Shown piece by piece: positions 25,426-34,728 of a DNA stretch of 64,000 nt. Position numbers and translations under genes: made by a program. This DNA comes from Burkholderia anthina. GTDB lineage: Bacteria; Pseudomonadota; Gammaproteobacteria; Burkholderiales; Burkholderiaceae. The DNA is taken from the NCBI RefSeq assembly GCF_902498995.1, contig NZ_CABVLY010000002.1, positions 434,001 to 498,000 of the forward strand. Direction: 5' to 3'. The notes below the pieces were generated by a model. It was not told the DNA's origin, did not search any database, and was given only the letters and a program-made list of their open reading frames with translations. Every line of letters starts with the position of its first letter. The first letter of the stretch is position 1.

Positions 25426-25869
25426 TCACGCCGTTTCCTCGGGCGCATCCGGCATCTTGCCGTCGCCGACGCGGTTGATCGTGCCTTGCGCGATCGCGAC
25501 GAGCCGCTCGTGATCGCCGTCGATGACGAACACGTGACACTGGCAGGTCGCCTGATGCCGCCCCGCGTAGACCACCTTCGCGCGGGCGACGAGCGTGCCG
25601 TTCACGGCCGGCCGCAGGTAATTGATCTTGTATTCGGCGGTGATGACGCGCGGGCCGAGCACGAGCGCGCCGGCGAACGTCAGCGCATTGTCGGCGAGAT
25701 AACCGATGACGCCGCCATGCACGAAACCGTGCTGCTGCCGCAGTTCCTCGCGCACGGGCAGACACAGCGACACCTCGTTGTCGCCGATATGCATCAACTG
25801 CGTGCCCAGCAACATGCTGAACGGTTGCGCGCGCAATGCGCCGCGCGCGTGGTCCGTGATGTCCGTCAT
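25426..25869 (-). CDS. PaaI-type hotdog-fold thioesterase
   Basis: A 147-aa protein starting MTDITDHARGALRAQPFSML, with GAGG upstream. The hotdog signature is GFVHGGVIGYLADNALTFAG, where the HGG plus the following Asp form the active site, then VITAEYKINYLRPAVNGTL. PaaI-like enzymes hydrolyse aromatic or aliphatic acyl-CoA thioesters, which fits the neighbouring acyl-CoA genes. It converges on the CoA-transferase. Confidence 0.92.
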   Translation of the reverse strand: MTDITDHARGALRAQPFSMLLGTQLMHIGDNEVSLCLPVREELRQQHGFVHGGVIGYLADNALTFAGALVLGPRVITAEYKINYLRPAVNGTLVARAKVVYAGRHQATCQCHVFVIDGDHERLVAIAQGTINRVGDGKMPDAPEETA

Positions 25870-26031
25870 CGACTTGCCTCGCAATGCGTGTCCGCTTGCG
25901 CTGAACTCTAGGAAGGGGGCTGCGGATAAGCAAGGAAATTCGTCCGCATTTCTTGCGATGGCCGGCGCGATGCGGCGCGATTGTTGCGGCGAATGCGGGA
26001 GTTGCGCTCGTGTGCGGGCGAATCGGCGTGA

Positions 26032-26160
26032 ATGGCGGCCGCATCGCTGAACGACCAGACCTCGCACCTGATGCCGGCGGTGTCGGTGTTCGAACTGGGT
26101 GACGCGCGCGGGGTGTCGCTCGCCGACGCGGATTACGCGCCGGTCGGCAGCGCCGCGTAG
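26032..26160 (+). pseudogene. relic of a methyl-accepting chemotaxis protein C-terminus
   Basis: The 42-codon frame contains AAASLNDQTSHLMPAVSVFEL, which resembles the end of Burkholderia chemotaxis receptors (AAxSLxxQxxxLxxAVSVFxL). A TGA stands directly before its first codon, and no receptor sequence is recognised upstream. It overlaps the 3' end of the convergent AGE gene by 28 bases. I read it as the surviving tail of a deleted receptor gene. Confidence 0.55.
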
Positions 26161-27242
26161 GCGGTCGCGAGGTGGTAGGGCGTCGTCGACGGCATGTCGG
26201 CGCGCGACACCTGCCCGTCGGCCGTCTTGCATTCGAACCAGCCGCGCGGATGCAGGAAGCGCGCGGCGAAGCGCCCGATCTGCCGCGCGAGCGGCGCGGA
26301 GGCCGGCGTGCCGCCGTGCGTCGCGAGCGCGCGCAGGTATTCGGTTTGCGCCCAGATCCGCTGCGTCGCGTCGGTGCAGGCGCCTTGCGCGTCGAGCGCC
26401 GCGCAGACGGCGCCCGTCTGCGTATCGACGCCGTGCCGCTCGGCGAATGCGTACGCGCGCGCGAGCGCGTCGGGCAGGCTGGTCCGCGCGAGCCGTGCGC
26501 CGGCCGCGTCGACCAGATAGAACCATTCGAACTGATGGCCGGGCTCGAAGCGGTTGCCCGCCGCACCGAGCGGCAGCTCGGCGATGCAGCCGGTCGCCGG
26601 ATCGACGAACGTGCGCTCGACGGCCTGCGCGGTGCGCAGGAGCGCATCGTCGAACGCCGCGTCGCCGAATGCGTCGGCGGCGGCGAGCCACGCTTCCGTC
26701 AGGTGCATCAGCGGGTTTTGCAGCGCGCCGCTGCCCGATGACGAGAAATCGGCGTGACGCGCGGCGTCGAGCAGCGCGTCGCCCGGCCGCGGCGCGAAGC
26801 GGTCCTGGATCAGTGCGGCGGTGTCTTCGGCGATCGTGCGCGCGGCGGCGTCGCCCGACGCCGCATGCCATGCGGCGCATGCGAATACGATGAACGCGTG
26901 CGTATAGAGGTCCTTCGTCGTGTCGAGCGGCGCGCCTTGCGCGTCGACGCTGTAGAACCAGCCGCCGTGGCGCGAGTCGCGAAAGCGGCTGCACAGCGAG
27001 TCGAACAGCGTGGCGGCGTGCGCGGCGTTGCCGGCCTGCGCGAACACGAACAGTTGCCGTGCGCACGCCATTGCGCGATAACGGGTGACGGGCAGCGGCG
27101 CATGCGTGGCCGGATCGACGGCTTCGAACGGCAGCCGCAGCGTGTGGTCGAACCCTGACCCCTGCCAGATCGGCAAGATGACGTGCGCGAAATGGTCGCG
27201 CAACTGGGCGGCCTGGGCGGAAGCGGAGTCGGGTGCGGACAT
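26133..27242 (-). CDS. AGE-family (N-acylglucosamine 2-epimerase/mannose isomerase) protein
   Basis: A 369-aa protein starting MSAPDSASAQAAQLRDHF. The alpha6/alpha6-barrel family shows the expected histidine motifs: HGGWFYSVDAQG, NPLMHLTEAWLA and EPGHQFEWFYLV, the last holding a catalytic histidine. Members isomerise or epimerise sugars (mannose to fructose, GlcNAc to ManNAc, cellobiose). The closest pattern is the bacterial mannose isomerase/YihS type, but the substrate cannot be fixed. It is cytosolic, monocistronic and divergent from mgtC. Confidence 0.88.
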   Translation of the reverse strand: MSAPDSASAQAAQLRDHFAHVILPIWQGSGFDHTLRLPFEAVDPATHAPLPVTRYRAMACARQLFVFAQAGNAAHAATLFDSLCSRFRDSRHGGWFYSVDAQGAPLDTTKDLYTHAFIVFACAAWHAASGDAAARTIAEDTAALIQDRFAPRPGDALLDAARHADFSSSGSGALQNPLMHLTEAWLAAADAFGDAAFDDALLRTAQAVERTFVDPATGCIAELPLGAAGNRFEPGHQFEWFYLVDAAGARLARTSLPDALARAYAFAERHGVDTQTGAVCAALDAQGACTDATQRIWAQTEYLRALATHGGTPASAPLARQIGRFAARFLHPRGWFECKTADGQVSRADMPSTTPYHLATAYAALPTGA

Positions 27243-27355
27243 GGCGGGGTAGAGCGCTTGGATCGAATCGGGTCGGCGTGGCCCGGAGCGGCGCGGCCGC
27301 GGCCAAGGATATAACATTCCACACGACCGGCACCAGAAAAGGAGGGGAAAATCGG

Positions 27356-28054
27356 ATGCTCAGCAACCTGGAACTCGTGATGCGGCTGGTTCTCGCGGCG
27401 GCGCTCGGTAGCGTCATCGGCTTCGAGCGCGAGCGCCTGTCGTGGGCGGCGGGCCTGCGCACGCACATGCTGGTGTGCGTCGGCTCGACGCTCATCATGA
27501 TCGTGTCGGCGTTCGGTTTCGCCGACGTGCTCGGCAGCAGCGACCACATCGTGCTCGATCCGTCGCGGATCGCCGCGCAGGTGGTGTCGGGCATCGGCTT
27601 CCTCGGTGCGGGGTCGATCCTGCTGCGCGGCGAGATCGTGCGCGGGCTGACGACGGCCGCGAGCCTGTGGTCGGTGGCCGCGATCGGCCTCGCGGTGGGC
27701 GGCGGGCTGTATGTCGCGTCGATTTCCGCGACGATCATCATCCTGATCATCCTGGCCGGCATCAAGCCGCTCGAGCGGCGTTATTTCACGGTGCGTCAGC
27801 GCCGTCAGCTCGCGTTGACGGTGACGAGCGGTGCGCTGACGTTCGATTCGCTGCACGCGGCGCTCGGCCCCGACAGCGCGCGCGTGAAGCAGTTCATCGT
27901 GCAGCGCGCCGACGACACCGGCGAGCACGACGAGGTGCGCATCGCGCTCGGGCGCGTGTCGGATCTCGAATACCGTGCCATCTGCGACAAGCTGCGCGGG
28001 CTGTCGTGCGTTATGCGATTCGAAGAAGGCAACGGGTTGATGGGCGACGAATAG
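27356..28054 (+). CDS. MgtC/SapB-family membrane protein
   Basis: A 232-aa protein starting MLSNLELVMRLVLAAALGSV, with a very strong GGAGGGG site. Four to five membrane segments are packed into the first 140 residues, with the MgtC signature GSVIGFERERLSWAAGLRTHMLV (the conserved acidic and arginine residues) and IGFLGAGSIL. A C-terminal cytosolic ACT-like domain (about 150-232) follows. MgtC proteins aid survival in low magnesium and inside macrophages and affect F-ATPase. No mgtB-type pump is adjacent. Confidence 0.92.
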   Translation: MLSNLELVMRLVLAAALGSVIGFERERLSWAAGLRTHMLVCVGSTLIMIVSAFGFADVLGSSDHIVLDPSRIAAQVVSGIGFLGAGSILLRGEIVRGLTTAASLWSVAAIGLAVGGGLYVASISATIIILIILAGIKPLERRYFTVRQRRQLALTVTSGALTFDSLHAALGPDSARVKQFIVQRADDTGEHDEVRIALGRVSDLEYRAICDKLRGLSCVMRFEEGNGLMGDE

Positions 28055-28157
28055 CCGGCATCGGATCGGTCGACGCGGGCATCGGTCATGCGACAATGGC
28101 CGTCACTGATTCCGTTCGACATCCGGTTCCGCGTTCGCGAGCCCGTTATCCGACTCC

Positions 28158-29567
28158 ATGACCGAATCCGTTTTCCTGCCTCGTTCCCGTTCTCGTTCCA
28201 ATCGTTCGTCGGCCCGTGCGCGGCCGCGCTCGGCCGCGGCTGCCGGCAATACCTCGGCGCGCACGACCGCGCGACCGGGCGATGCGCCGGCCGGCGATGC
28301 ACCGCGCGACGAACGCACGCTCGACCTGTTCGGCGATCCGGTGCTGGAGCCGGCCGCGCGTGCCTCTGCAGTGGTGCGCGATGAAGCCGTTGCCGAAGTT
28401 GACGCAGTGGCCGGCGACGACGCCGGGCGGCAGGCGACGCTGGACGGGTTCAGCGCGTCCGGCGGTGCGGCGCGCGGCGATGCGGAGGGTGCGGTGGAGC
28501 AGGCCGCTGCCGGCGCGACGATGAACGAATTCGCGGCGATGCCCGGGAAGGGCGATGCGCTCGGCGACGATGCCGTGCGCAGGGTCGATGCCGATGCCGA
28601 TGCCGATGCCGATGCGGGGAAGGGGGCCGATGTCGCACGGCAGTCGGAGGGCATCGTTGCGATCGCGGCCGATGAACCGGCAACCGATGCCGGCCTGACG
28701 GAGGTGTACGCCGTGTCCGATGCGTCCACAACGAAGATCGAACAGTCGACGGCGAACGCCGTTGCGACAGACGGTGCCGCCGCCGATCGCTCCGCGAAGC
28801 CGGGTAATGACGCTGACGGCGTCGACGTGGCAACCGTTCCGGCCGACGCCGCGCGGACACCCGACGCGACCACGAAGGGCCGCCGTGCATCCTCGAGTGG
28901 CAAGCGTCGTGCGACTGCTGGCGCCGGCGCAGCCGCGGCCGTGACCGCCATGCCGGCATCGACCGGATCGACCGCTGCGCCCGACCCCGCGCCATCCCTT
29001 GAACAACAAGCGGTTCCGGAGCCTGTCGAGCCCGCGGCGACCGCGAGCCCGCACGATGCCGACCGACCGGTCGCGGCATCGGCTTCGGCTTCTGTTTCCG
29101 CTTCGGCCGAGGTACAGCCGGTGGCGTCCGTGGCTTCCTTCATGACGAAGCCGTCGGCCGACCGCGCGCAAGCGGCTGCGCCGAACGCTCCGGCCCTCGA
29201 TCCGGACGCGCAACTGCGTCCGTTGTCGGAGCGGCTCGCCGCGCTGCAGGGCGAGATGGCCGGTGTGAAGCGCGCGGCGGATCGCGAGATGCGTCGGGTC
29301 AACCGGCTGCTGCTGGCGCTGGCGTTCGTCGTGTTCGCCGCGCTCGTCACGCTGGTGCTGCAAACGCGGCAGGTCGCGAACCTGAAGCAGGAACTGGACG
29401 CCCGGCAACAGCGGGTCGATCGGCTGGCCGCCGATCTGTCGACGCAGCAGGCGACGCTGATGACGCTCGCCGAACATCACGAAGCGCTGCTGTCCCAGGT
29501 CGACCGGCTTCAGCGCAACGCGAACCGCGAGGCAGCGGCCGCGAAGCGTGCGCGTCGAACCCGATAA
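28158..29567 (+). CDS. low-complexity single-pass membrane protein with C-terminal coiled coil
   Basis: A 469-aa protein of unknown function. The first ~340 residues are disordered, Ala/Asp/Ser-rich, with an arginine/serine-rich start (SRSRSNRSSARARPRSAA) and an RRASSSGKRRATAG patch. A Gln/Leu heptad segment follows (LRPLSERLAALQGEMAGV), then one membrane helix near 383-402 (LLLALAFVVFAALVTLVLQT) and a C-terminal coiled coil (LKQELDARQQRVDRLAADLS). It lies 103 bp after mgtC. A 6-bp repeat in the gene encodes a run of Ala-Asp. Cell-envelope or scaffold roles are possible but unsupported. Confidence 0.75.
   Translation: MTESVFLPRSRSRSNRSSARARPRSAAAAGNTSARTTARPGDAPAGDAPRDERTLDLFGDPVLEPAARASAVVRDEAVAEVDAVAGDDAGRQATLDGFSASGGAARGDAEGAVEQAAAGATMNEFAAMPGKGDALGDDAVRRVDADADADADAGKGADVARQSEGIVAIAADEPATDAGLTEVYAVSDASTTKIEQSTANAVATDGAAADRSAKPGNDADGVDVATVPADAARTPDATTKGRRASSSGKRRATAGAGAAAAVTAMPASTGSTAAPDPAPSLEQQAVPEPVEPAATASPHDADRPVAASASASVSASAEVQPVASVASFMTKPSADRAQAAAPNAPALDPDAQLRPLSERLAALQGEMAGVKRAADREMRRVNRLLLALAFVVFAALVTLVLQTRQVANLKQELDARQQRVDRLAADLSTQQATLMTLAEHHEALLSQVDRLQRNANREAAAAKRARRTR
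28586..28615 (+). repeat. in-frame 6-bp microsatellite CGATGC x5
   Basis: Five perfect copies encode alternating Asp-Ala inside the disordered region. Copy changes would keep the frame. Confidence 0.9.
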
Positions 29568-29683
29568 AACCCGGTAACTACTCCGACCCTACCTGCAAAC
29601 CCAAGACCGGCAAGGATGGTCGGGCCGGGCCGCTGCTCAGGGCCCGCACAGGTGCGGCAAGCTGATGCGACGCACTGGCAGAG

Positions 29684-29730
29684 TTTAGGGAAAACCCTTA
29701 GAATGGAGTCAATCTAAGGGAAAACCCTAG
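29684..29730. promoter_or_regulatory. two GGGAAAACCC boxes flanking a promoter
   Basis: TTTAGGGAAAACCCTTAG (29684-29701) and CTAAGGGAAAACCCTAG (29714-29730); the cores are exactly 30 bp apart. A -10-like TAGAAT (29699-29704), with CTGGCA 18 bp upstream, sits over the first box. The same core occurs once more, before another tiny gene at 40702-40711. Confidence 0.65.
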
Positions 29731-29752
29731 CATTCTCTGTCAGGAGTCTCAC

Positions 29753-29908
29753 ATGAGCTTCATTCTCGCCCTGCTGCAAAAGATCGACGACCTCTTCGTC
29801 TCCCCGCACCTGCCGCTCGACGCGGAATATTCGTACGCTGCGCGTCGCGCCGAAGCCGAGCGCGTGCGTCGTGCGCACCTCGTCCCGATCGTTCTGTACC
29901 GTCGTTGA
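29753..29908 (+). CDS. small conserved-looking protein of 51 aa, unknown function
   Basis: ATG 29753 has CAGGAG 9 bases upstream. The protein starts MSFILALLQKIDDLF and ends PIVLYRR, with an amphipathic or weakly hydrophobic N-terminus and an arginine-rich middle (YAARRAEAERVRRAH). It resembles the tiny DUF3563-like proteins common in Burkholderia in size and opening, but not clearly at the C-terminus. A good promoter with paired GGGAAAACCC boxes argues that it is expressed. Its stop codon lies in the first unit of an 8-bp tandem repeat. Confidence 0.6.
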   Translation: MSFILALLQKIDDLFVSPHLPLDAEYSYAARRAEAERVRRAHLVPIVLYRR

Positions 29909-29941
29909 TTCGTTGATTCGTTGATTCGTTGATTCGTTGAT
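29903..29941 (+). repeat. 8-bp microsatellite CGTTGATT, 4.9 copies
   Basis: The copies are perfect. The first provides the TGA of the 51-aa gene, so copy-number change would alter only the 3' region. A possible VNTR marker. Confidence 0.9.
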
Positions 29942-29969
29942 CGCGCGCGGTCGGATCGATTGCGCTGCG

Positions 29970-30190
29970 TCAGGCATCCAGTCCCTTCCGCACCTGCCAC
30001 GGCAGCGGCAGAACCGAAGCGAGTGCAAGCAGTGCCGCAGGCACGCCTGCGATTCGCCGAGTCGACCGAACAGAACCGGCGACAGCGCGCCGGCGCCGAT
30101 GGTGCCCGTATAGAACGGCGCAAGCGCCTGTTCGCGTTTTCCTTCGGCAGCCAGCATAGCGAGCGGTGTCAGGGCTGTGCGTGCGCCCGA
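29970..30190 (-). pseudogene. frameshifted C-terminal remnant of an MFS transporter
   Basis: One frame reads ARTALTPLAMLAAEGKREQA and on through FYTGTIGAGALSPVLFGRLG. Near 30055 the reading continues in another frame as IAGVPAALLALASVLPLPWQ to a stop at 29970. The join is explained by one missing base. Both parts look like the last two membrane helices of an MFS exporter. The rest of the gene is absent; 30190-30411 shows nothing recognisable. Confidence 0.65.
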
Positions 30191-30411
30191 TGGAGATTTC
30201 GCCTTTCAGATCGCTCATCGTGATTGTTCCGTGCAAGGTCGGGGTCGGCCATTTACTCGGAACGTGGCGGGGATGCACAGGGAGCGGGCGCCTTGCGAGC
30301 GGCGATTTCCCGATCCGGCCGCCAGCGCGGCGACCTTCGCGATCTGCATCGCGCGCCGGTGCGATCGTCCCGCTACACTGGAAGCTCGATTGACCTCGCG
30401 ACCCCCGGGCC

Positions 30412-30891
30412 ATGCTGCAGATGCGGCCGATGACGGCCGGCGAATTCCACGCATACCGCACGCGCGCCATCGACGGCTACGCGCGTGATCTCGTGTCGTC
30501 CGGGCAGAACGCGACCGACGACGCGGCGGCCCGCGCCCGTGCCTGCTTCGACACGTTGCTGCCGGACGGTCTGCTCACCTCCGGCCAGACGCTCGTCCAG
30601 CTGATCGACGCCGTCAGCGGCGACACCGTCGGCGACCTCTGGTACGCGATCGTGCCCGAAGGGCCGAACCGCACGCTGTTCATCTACGACCTCGACATCG
30701 TCCCGTCCCGGCGCCGCCAGGGCTGGGCGACGCGCGCGCTCGATGCGCTCGAGGCCGAAGCACGCGCGCATGGCGTCACGGAGATCGGGCTGTCGGTGTT
30801 CAATCACAACGCGGCCGCCCGTGCGCTGTATCGGGCGTGCGGCTTTGCGCCGATCACGACGACGCTGATCAAGCCGGTCGTGTCGGGTTAG
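30412..30891 (+). CDS. GNAT-family N-acetyltransferase
   Basis: A 159-aa protein. The acetyl-CoA loop is RRRQGWATRALDAL after the core strand FIYDLDIVPS, and the C-terminal LSVFNHNAAARALYRACGF completes motif B. The start ATG lacks a good ribosome site; ATG 30421 is an alternative. Substrate unknown; the N-terminal YARDLVSSGQ pattern recalls acetyltransferases of small molecules or antibiotics. Confidence 0.88.
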   Translation: MLQMRPMTAGEFHAYRTRAIDGYARDLVSSGQNATDDAAARARACFDTLLPDGLLTSGQTLVQLIDAVSGDTVGDLWYAIVPEGPNRTLFIYDLDIVPSRRRQGWATRALDALEAEARAHGVTEIGLSVFNHNAAARALYRACGFAPITTTLIKPVVSG

Positions 30892-31119
30892 CGACGAAGA
30901 TTCAAACACGGCAGGCGCGCTGTTTGCGGTTCGACACGATTTCACGAGCGTGCGTGAGTGAGCGGTAAGGAGCTGTGGACAGGCCCGTCAGCCCGGTTCG
31001 ATGTTTTGAAAGCGGTGCGCTCCAACCGGCATGGCGACTGAAATCCCGGCGTAGCTCGTACGATGGGCGGGCCAATGACTTGGCATACTCAAATCGTCAA
31101 CAAGCGGGGATAACGAGCG

Positions 31120-31604
31120 ATGGAGAACAAGTACGCTGCCGAACGCGGTATCCCGACCATACCAGCTTGTGCGCGCGCTTCAATTGCGCTCCGATTCGAT
31201 GGCCGTTTTTTGGTCATGACGGGCAGTGCAACCGGGATATATCCTGCAGTTTCCGGTCGTCCGGATCATCGCGGCAATTTCGATTATTCGAGCGCTCGCC
31301 AACAGATGGAAAATGTGGGGCCTATACCACCCGGTCGATACTGGATTCAGCCTTCCCAAATGTGGACGAATCGCTGTACAACCTTGCTTCACGCGCAGCA
31401 TGGGGCGATTACCGACTGACCATTCACGTCATGCCCGGAACCCGAACGTTCGGTCGCGGTGGATTCTTTATCCACGGTGGCACGCACGCAGGGTCCGCCG
31501 GCTGCATCAATCTTCATGCCGGAATCGAAACTTTCGTTCGAGAGATCGAAGCGGCAACGAAGGGCGCGCCCGAGTGCTACGTTCCGCTGGAGGTTCAGTA
31601 CTGA
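31120..31604 (+). pseudogene. Tlde1/DUF2778-type peptidoglycan-targeting effector, frameshifted
   Basis: The first frame starts MENKYAAERG and carries ALRFDGRFLVMTG and GPIPPGRYWIQPSQMW. The second frame continues SLYNLASRAAWGDYRLTIHV and then has the L,D-transpeptidase-like active site, FFIHGGTHAGSAGCINLH with catalytic His and Cys. Together they make a full-length (~160 aa) Tlde1-domain protein. A shift of -1 near 31360-31390 is needed, consistent with one missing base. Tlde1 proteins are type VI secretion effectors that attack tetrapeptide stems (family knowledge). Base composition is less GC-rich than the surroundings. It may be a real mutation or a sequencing error. Confidence 0.75.
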
Positions 31605-31605
31605 C

Positions 31606-31842
31606 ATGCGAAAACACCCGTTGCGCATCTTGATCGGTGCGGCACTGCTGATTTCGATCCTGCTCGTTTTCGCGTTCAACGCGATCAATCTCAATGAGGC
31701 GTACGGCGACGGTCCGCCCTACTACGCGCGCACGACCAACATGGATAAGTGGACGAATCCGCTTCCATTGCTGGGTATGGTCGACGGCGCGATGCTGGTC
31801 GCGATCGGCGCGTATTGTTTCTGGATGCGTCGAAGCCGATGA
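31606..31842 (+). CDS. small two-helix membrane protein, candidate immunity partner of the Tlde1-type effector
   Basis: A 78-aa protein starting 1 base after the effector stop. Two hydrophobic helices (ILIGAALLISILLVFAFN and LLGMVDGAMLVAIGAYCFW) flank a polar, probably periplasmic loop with Tyr-rich GDGPPYYART. A small periplasm-exposed membrane protein immediately downstream is what an immunity protein of a cell-wall toxin looks like, so this is inference from context. It remains intact although the toxin gene appears broken. Confidence 0.7.
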   Translation: MRKHPLRILIGAALLISILLVFAFNAINLNEAYGDGPPYYARTTNMDKWTNPLPLLGMVDGAMLVAIGAYCFWMRRSR

Positions 31843-31905
31843 ACCCTGCGCGCATGGCGGCAAGCGGGCGGGCTGCTGCCCCGCCCGCTTTCGTACCGTG
31901 CTCCC

Positions 31906-34686
31906 TTATTGCGCGCGCCCTTTCCATCTGCGCAACAGCAACGCGTTCGTCACGACGCTGACGCTGGAAAACGCCATCGCCGCGCCCGCGATCACCGGGT
32001 TCAGCCAGCCGAGCGCCGCAAGCGGCACACCGATCAGGTTGTAGACGAACGCCCAGAACAGGTTCTGCTGGATCTTCCGGTACGTCCGCTTCGAGATGTC
32101 GATCGCGTCGGCGACGAGCGCCGGATCGCCGCGCATCAGCGTGATGCCGGCCGTGTGCATCGCGACGTCGGTGCCGGTCGCCATCGCGATGCCGACGTCG
32201 GCCGCGGCGAGCGCGGGCGCGTCGTTGATCCCGTCGCCGACCATCGCGACGATCCCGCCATGCGTGCGCTTCAGTTCCGCAACCACGCGCGCCTTGTCGT
32301 CGGGCAGTACCTGCGCATGCACTTCATCGATCCCGAGCGCCGCCGCGACGGCCGCCGCGCTGCCGCGGTTGTCGCCCGTCACGAGCGCGCTCGCGACGCC
32401 GCGCGCCGACAGCGCCGCGATCGCGTCGCGCGCGCCGGGCTTCACGGTGTCGCCGAACGCGATCAGCGCGAGCAGCGCGCGCGGCGCGTCGGCGCGCATC
32501 AGCCACGAAATGGTGTTGCCCGCCCGTTCGAGCTCCGCGGCACGGGTGTCGAGTTCGGGCGGCACGACGATGCCGAGTTCGTCGCGCCAGCGCGTGCTGC
32601 CGAGCGCGAGCAGTTGTCCGTTCACGCGTGCTTCGACACCGCGTCCGGCCACCGCGCGCGCATCGGCCGCGACGGGCGCGTCGGCCGGACCTGCCGCGTC
32701 GCGTCGTGCCGCGGCATCCGCATCGTGCGCGGCGACCACGGCGCGCGCGAGCGGGTGATCGCTGTGCCGCTGAACCGCCGCGGCGATGGCGAGCGCCTGT
32801 TCGCGCGGGACGCCGACGGCTTCGAACGCGGTCACGGACGGCTTGCCTTCGGTCAGCGTGCCGGTCTTGTCGAACGCGATCACGGTGGTGCGCTGGGCGA
32901 GTTCGAGCGCCTGCGCATCCTTGATCAGCACGCCGTGGCGCGCCGCGACGCCGGTGCCGGCCATGATCGCGGCGGGCGTCGCGAGGCCGAGCGCGCACGG
33001 GCACGCGATGACGAGCACCGCCACCGCGTTGAGGATCGCCGTTTCGGTGCCGGCTCCGGCGATCAGCCAGCCGATCAGCGTCAGCACCGCGATGCCGAGG
33101 ATCGCCGGCACGAACACTTCGCTGACGCGATCGACGAGCCGCTGGATCGGCGCTTTTTCCGCCTGCGCGGATTCGACGAGCCGGATGATGCGTGCAAGCG
33201 TGGTTTCCGCGCCGATCGCGGTGGTTTCGACCACGAGCGCGCCTTCGCCGTTGATCGAACCGGCCGTCACCGGATCGCCGTCGTCCTTCGGCACCGGCAG
33301 GCTTTCGCCGGTGATCAGCGATTCGTCGACGTGCGAGCGGCCCGACACGATCCGGCCGTCGACGGGCACGCGCTCGCCGGGGCGAACGCTGACCGTCGTG
33401 CCGACGCGCACCTGCGCGAGCGGCACGTCGCGTTCGACGCCGTGCTCGACGACGCGCGCGCGGTCGGGGCGCAGCGCGTTCAGTGCGCGGATCGCTTCGG
33501 TCGTCTGGCGTTTCGCGCGCGCTTCGAGCCATTTGCCGAAGCGCACCAGCGTGACGATGACGGCCGAAGCCTCGAAATACAGGTGACCGGGATCAGCGGG
33601 GTCGCGCAACAGCATCCAGAGGCTCAGGCCGAATGCGGCCGATGTGCCGAGCGCGACGAGCAGGTCCATGTTGCCCGCGCGCGCCTTTACCGCGTGCCAG
33701 GCCGCGCGGTAGAAGCGTGCGCCGAAGCCGAACTGGACGATCGACGCGAGTACGAGCTGGAGCCAGCCGGGCAGCATCGCGTCGATGCCGAGCGGCGCGA
33801 CGAGCATCGGCACGACGAGCGGCGCGCTCAGCACGGCCGAGCCGATCACGAGGTTGCGTTCGCGGATCGCTTCGCGGCGCTTGCGGGCGTCGGCGGTTTG
33901 CGCCGGCGCGGTGGCGCGCGAGCCGGTGTCGGCTGCAGCACCGGCTTCCGGCGCGGCGGCAAGCGCGGCGCGGTAGCCGGCCGTCGTGACCGCCGCGATC
34001 AGCGTCGCGGCATCGAGCGGGCCGGCGCCATGCACCGACGCGCGTTCGGTCGCGAGATTGACCGATGCGCGCGCGACGCCCGGGACGGCGGCCAGCGCTT
34101 TCTCGACGCGGCCGGCACAGGAGGCGCACGTCATGCCGCCGATGTCGAATTCGAGATCGGCCGAGGCAGACGGTGAAGCGGAAGCAGCAGGCGGGGTGGT
34201 TGCGACCGGCGTCGCGCCATAACCGGCTTGCGTGACGGCATCCACCAGCAGCGACGCCGAAACGCCCGGCGCGGTGTCGACGGTGGCGCGCTCGGTCGCC
34301 AGATTGACCGACGCACGCGTGACGCCCGGCACCTTCGCCAGCGCCTTTTCGACGCGCGATACGCACGATGCGCAGGTCATCCCGTCGATATCGAGTTCGG
34401 TCGTCGCAACGACCGGCGCATGCGACGCCCCAGCCGCTTCGCCAACCTGCTCGCGCACCGTCGCACGATATCCCGCCGCGCCGATCGCCTCGACGAGCTG
34501 CGCCGGCTCGACCGTGTCCTGCACGGTCGCCGTCGCGGCATGCGCATCGAGATCGACCGCGGCCTCGACGACGCCCGGCACGGCGGCCAGCGCACGCTGC
34601 ACGCGGCCCGTGCAGCCGCCGCAATGCATGCCGTCGACGCTCAGTTCGATCGTTTGCAGCGCCGCGGACGCGAGTGATTCAGTCAT
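31906..34686 (-). CDS. copA: copper-translocating P1B-type ATPase with three heavy-metal-binding domains
   Basis: A 926-aa protein. Three N-terminal HMA domains bear GMHCGGC (Cys22/25), GMTCASC (Cys105/108) and GMTCASC (Cys187/190). Eight membrane segments follow, with the ion-binding ACPCALG motif, the phosphorylation site DKTGTLTEG and the hinge [13 protein letters not shown] with MTCASC domains indicates Cu+ export from the cytosol. Three HMA domains is more than the one or two usual in bacteria. The promoter is of the CueR type, but no cueR is next to it in this window. Confidence 0.95.
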   Translation of the reverse strand: MTESLASAALQTIELSVDGMHCGGCTGRVQRALAAVPGVVEAAVDLDAHAATATVQDTVEPAQLVEAIGAAGYRATVREQVGEAAGASHAPVVATTELDIDGMTCASCVSRVEKALAKVPGVTRASVNLATERATVDTAPGVSASLLVDAVTQAGYGATPVATTPPAASASPSASADLEFDIGGMTCASCAGRVEKALAAVPGVARASVNLATERASVHGAGPLDAATLIAAVTTAGYRAALAAAPEAGAAADTGSRATAPAQTADARKRREAIRERNLVIGSAVLSAPLVVPMLVAPLGIDAMLPGWLQLVLASIVQFGFGARFYRAAWHAVKARAGNMDLLVALGTSAAFGLSLWMLLRDPADPGHLYFEASAVIVTLVRFGKWLEARAKRQTTEAIRALNALRPDRARVVEHGVERDVPLAQVRVGTTVSVRPGERVPVDGRIVSGRSHVDESLITGESLPVPKDDGDPVTAGSINGEGALVVETTAIGAETTLARIIRLVESAQAEKAPIQRLVDRVSEVFVPAILGIAVLTLIGWLIAGAGTETAILNAVAVLVIACPCALGLATPAAIMAGTGVAARHGVLIKDAQALELAQRTTVIAFDKTGTLTEGKPSVTAFEAVGVPREQALAIAAAVQRHSDHPLARAVVAAHDADAAARRDAAGPADAPVAADARAVAGRGVEARVNGQLLALGSTRWRDELGIVVPPELDTRAAELERAGNTISWLMRADAPRALLALIAFGDTVKPGARDAIAALSARGVASALVTGDNRGSAAAVAAALGIDEVHAQVLPDDKARVVAELKRTHGGIVAMVGDGINDAPALAAADVGIAMATGTDVAMHTAGITLMRGDPALVADAIDISKRTYRKIQQNLFWAFVYNLIGVPLAALGWLNPVIAGAAMAFSSVSVVTNALLLRRWKGRAQ

Positions 34687-34728
34687 GTCGGATTCCCCAA
34701 AAGCGCGGTTCGTGCCGCGAATGATCCC

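Noticed and set aside
29968-30411. An intact small gene MSDLKGEISIG... on the minus strand
   Set aside because: Its frame runs into the MFS remnant's second half, and its composition is irregular; more likely relic DNA.
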